A stretch of 64,000 nucleotides of DNA from Psychrobacillus antarcticus. GTDB taxonomy: Bacteria > Bacillota > Bacilli > Bacillales_A > Planococcaceae. The stretch lies in contig NZ_JAIZDB010000009.1 in assembly GCF_029533155.1 (NCBI RefSeq), positions 1 through 64,000 on the forward strand, given 5' to 3'. Below the pieces are notes generated by a model, which saw nothing but the letters and a program-made list of their open reading frames with translations, did no database searches and was not told where the DNA came from. Every line of letters begins with the position of its first letter. Position 1 is the stretch's first letter. Positions 62,374-64,000 of this stretch are shown here, piece after piece. Both the position numbers and the translations under genes were made by a program.

Positions 62374-63084
62374 GTGAGTACAGATGTAAACTTCCTACTG
62401 GCATTTGGTGCAGGGTTTTTAAGCTTCATTTCACCTTGTACTCTACCATTGTATCCTGCATTCTTATCATACATTACGGGAATGTCATTAGAAGAAATAA
62501 AAACAGACAAGAAATTAATGCAAAAAAGAGGAATGCTCCACACATTATTCTTCTTACTAGGTTTTTCTATCATTTTTGTTGCGATAGGATTTGCAACCAC
62601 TTTGGTAGGTACATTTTTCATCCAGTATGATGATCTACTTCGTCAAATTGGAGCGATATTCATTGTCATATTTGGTTTAATCATTGTAGGTGTTTTTAAA
62701 CCCGAGTTTTTAATGAAAGAAAAAAAACTGCAATTTAAAAATCGTCCTGCTGGTTATTTAGGCACTATTATTATCGGAATGGCATTCGCTGCAGGTTGGA
62801 CGCCATGCACAGGGCCAATTTTAGCAGCAGTAATTGTTATGGCTGGATCTAATCCAGATGCTGGTATATGGTATATGCTTGCGTATGTATTAGGGTTTGC
62901 TATTCCATTTTTCATCTTGTCATTCTTTGTCACACGCCTTAACTGGATACGTAAAAATAGTAATTTAATTGTCAAAGTTGGCGGTTATATTATGATTGCA
63001 CTTGGATTGATTTTGTTTTTCGATGGTTTAACGTATATTATCCGTATACTAAGCCCGTTTTTTGGAGGTTTCATTGGATTTTAA
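62374..63084 (+). CDS. ccdA: Cytochrome c maturation protein CcdA
   Basis: A 236 aa, six-helix membrane thiol-redox protein that passes electrons outward to reduce apocytochrome c cysteines. The key Cys residues sit in [14 protein letters not shown] and [12 protein letters not shown] at 62374 is preferred (AAAGG nine bases upstream), giving [15 protein letters not shown]; a TTG six codons earlier is open. First gene of ccdABC. Confidence 0.92.
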   Translation: MSTDVNFLLAFGAGFLSFISPCTLPLYPAFLSYITGMSLEEIKTDKKLMQKRGMLHTLFFLLGFSIIFVAIGFATTLVGTFFIQYDDLLRQIGAIFIVIFGLIIVGVFKPEFLMKEKKLQFKNRPAGYLGTIIIGMAFAAGWTPCTGPILAAVIVMAGSNPDAGIWYMLAYVLGFAIPFFILSFFVTRLNWIRKNSNLIVKVGGYIMIALGLILFFDGLTYIIRILSPFFGGFIGF

Positions 63085-63102
63085 CGTAAGGGGGTAATGT
63101 AT

Positions 63103-63468
63103 ATGACAACAGTCTTAGTAGTAGATGATGCCGTATTTATGCGCACAACGATTAAGAGAATGCTAGAAAATCATCAGTTTGAAGTTGTCGGAGAAGCATC
63201 TAATGGGTTAGAAGCGGTAGAGCAATACAAGTTGCTTTTACCAGATGTCGTAACGATGGATATTACAATGCCAAGAATGAATGGGATAGAAGCTGTAAAA
63301 GAGATTATAGCAGAGTATCCAAATGCTAAAATAGTGATGGTTTCGGCCCTAGGTCAACAAAAGTTAATAGTGGATGCTCTGGAATTTGGAGCAAAAGATT
63401 TTATTACAAAACCTTTCGATCCAGATCAAATTGTGAGTGTTTTACAGAATGTTACTTCTGATATATAG
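63103..63468 (+). CDS. ccdB: CcdB, single-domain response-regulator-like protein
   Basis: A 121 aa CheY-like receiver: VVDDAVFMR with the acidic pair, VTMDITMPRMNG with the phosphoacceptor Asp, and TKPFDP with the Lys. There is no output domain. B. subtilis has the same gene between ccdA and ccdC, though it is not needed for cytochrome c synthesis there. ATG at 63103 lies eight bases after AAGGGGG. Confidence 0.88.
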   Translation: MTTVLVVDDAVFMRTTIKRMLENHQFEVVGEASNGLEAVEQYKLLLPDVVTMDITMPRMNGIEAVKEIIAEYPNAKIVMVSALGQQKLIVDALEFGAKDFITKPFDPDQIVSVLQNVTSDI

Positions 63469-63519
63469 GAACTTTATCCCTGTTTAACAATCTTTTATTG
63501 CAATAGAAGGGAATTACTA

Positions 63520-63999
63520 ATGTTAGATAAAATAACTCCAAATATGTTACTAATTGCTTCCACAGTAGTTGCAATTGGTATGGGAATTCTCGTTACAACG
63601 GTTCGAGCAAAATCTGCTAAACGACCAGCAAGTGTGAAAAAGATATTATTGCCTCCCATGTTCATGTCCACTGGTGCATTGATGTTCATATTTCCATATT
63701 TCCGTGTTACTTTTTTGGAATTTATGGAAGCAATCGCTGTAGGAATGCTATTCTCCATTGTCCTTATTTGGACCTCTAAATTTGAACGAAGAGACGGAGA
63801 AATATATTTAAAGCAATCGAAGGCATTTATATTCATCTTGTTCGGTTTGTTGATTGTCCGTATTATAGGTAAAATATTGCTAAGTTCTACCATTGAAATT
63901 GGTGCCCTTAGTGGTATGTTTTGGATATTAGCATTCGGTATGATTGTACCGTGGAGAATTGCTATGTTCGTTCAGTATAAAAAATTACAATACAAATGA
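63520..63999 (+). CDS. ccdC: CcdC membrane protein (DUF1453)
   Basis: A 159 aa membrane protein with four or five helices, third gene of the ccdABC cluster. Positions such as RAKSAKRPASVKKILLPPMF fit CcdC. It is not required for cytochrome c maturation in B. subtilis and its role is unknown. AGAAGGGAATT precedes the ATG. The gene ends one base before the window edge. Confidence 0.85.
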   Translation: MLDKITPNMLLIASTVVAIGMGILVTTVRAKSAKRPASVKKILLPPMFMSTGALMFIFPYFRVTFLEFMEAIAVGMLFSIVLIWTSKFERRDGEIYLKQSKAFIFILFGLLIVRIIGKILLSSTIEIGALSGMFWILAFGMIVPWRIAMFVQYKKLQYK

Positions 64000-64000
64000 G

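Noticed and set aside
1-64000. CRISPR array or phage-defence island
   Set aside because: No regularly spaced short direct repeats, cas, restriction or toxin-antitoxin genes were seen; the repeats here are long, dispersed and structured.
1-64000. tRNA or rRNA genes
   Set aside because: No cloverleaf or rRNA sequence was recognised in the intergenic regions; tRNAscan-SE would be decisive.

Overview
The window looks like low-GC Bacillales chromosome, most likely a spore-forming Planococcaceae close to Psychrobacillus (inference; no rRNA gene is present to place it). Support: a Spo0E-type phosphatase, a ccdA-ccdB-ccdC block, two T-box leaders, a ydaO-type c-di-AMP riboswitch, a meso-diaminopimelate dehydrogenase, GGAGG ribosome sites with many TTG/GTG starts, and B. 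subtilis-like gene pairs (proI-yqjP-yqjQ, yxkF-msmX, ktrB-ktrA).

Layout. 1-3.4 kb: the end of an IS3-family element, a short unlisted membrane protein, proI behind a T-box, then yqjP and yqjQ. 3.4-9.4 kb: Spo0E-like protein, an APH/HAD/ABM cluster, a PPK2 polyphosphate kinase and argGH. 9.4-22.3 kb: an alpha-glucoside phosphorolysis locus with two GH65 phosphorylases around a sugar importer (binding protein and two permeases), a YesL-like protein, a LacI regulator and beta-phosphoglucomutase. It has no ATPase of its own; yxkF-msmX directly downstream can supply it. Both parts show a promoter with a CcpA-like cre site near the start point, and the locus has three AAAACGTTTT operators. 22.3-34 kb: YitT, CPBP protease, small membrane proteins, Nudix, gene remnants, the KtrAB-type potassium channel under a c-di-AMP riboswitch, cupin, EamA and NupC-like transporters. 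34.5-40.5 kb: argS behind a T-box, an uncharacterised helical protein, a membrane-anchored Lon-type protease and an aminotransferase. 40.5-45.6 kb: an operon that appears to convert D- to L-amino acids through N-succinyl intermediates (RpiR regulator, M20 deacylase, GNAT acyltransferase, enolase-superfamily racemase, YkvI transporter). 45.7-57.4 kb: an SOS-regulated Y-family polymerase with two LexA boxes, a membrane-tethered winged-helix protein, DinB, methylmalonyl-CoA epimerase, a dead IS3 element, an ECF sigma gene broken by one stop codon plus its probable anti-sigma gene, ddh, a lipoprotein, a frameshifted methyltransferase and serC. 57.6-64 kb: a heterodimeric ABC exporter and the ccdABC cytochrome c maturation genes.

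The least explained structure is a dispersed non-coding element present three times (24555-25040, 37374-38120, 61737-62207). The copies share both ends, vary in the middle, and contain hairpins in which base changes between copies preserve pairing. Several genes in the window are dead or damaged: gerA-like, Zn-alcohol dehydrogenase, SDR and VOC fragments, the IS3 transposase, the ECF sigma factor and the methyltransferase.
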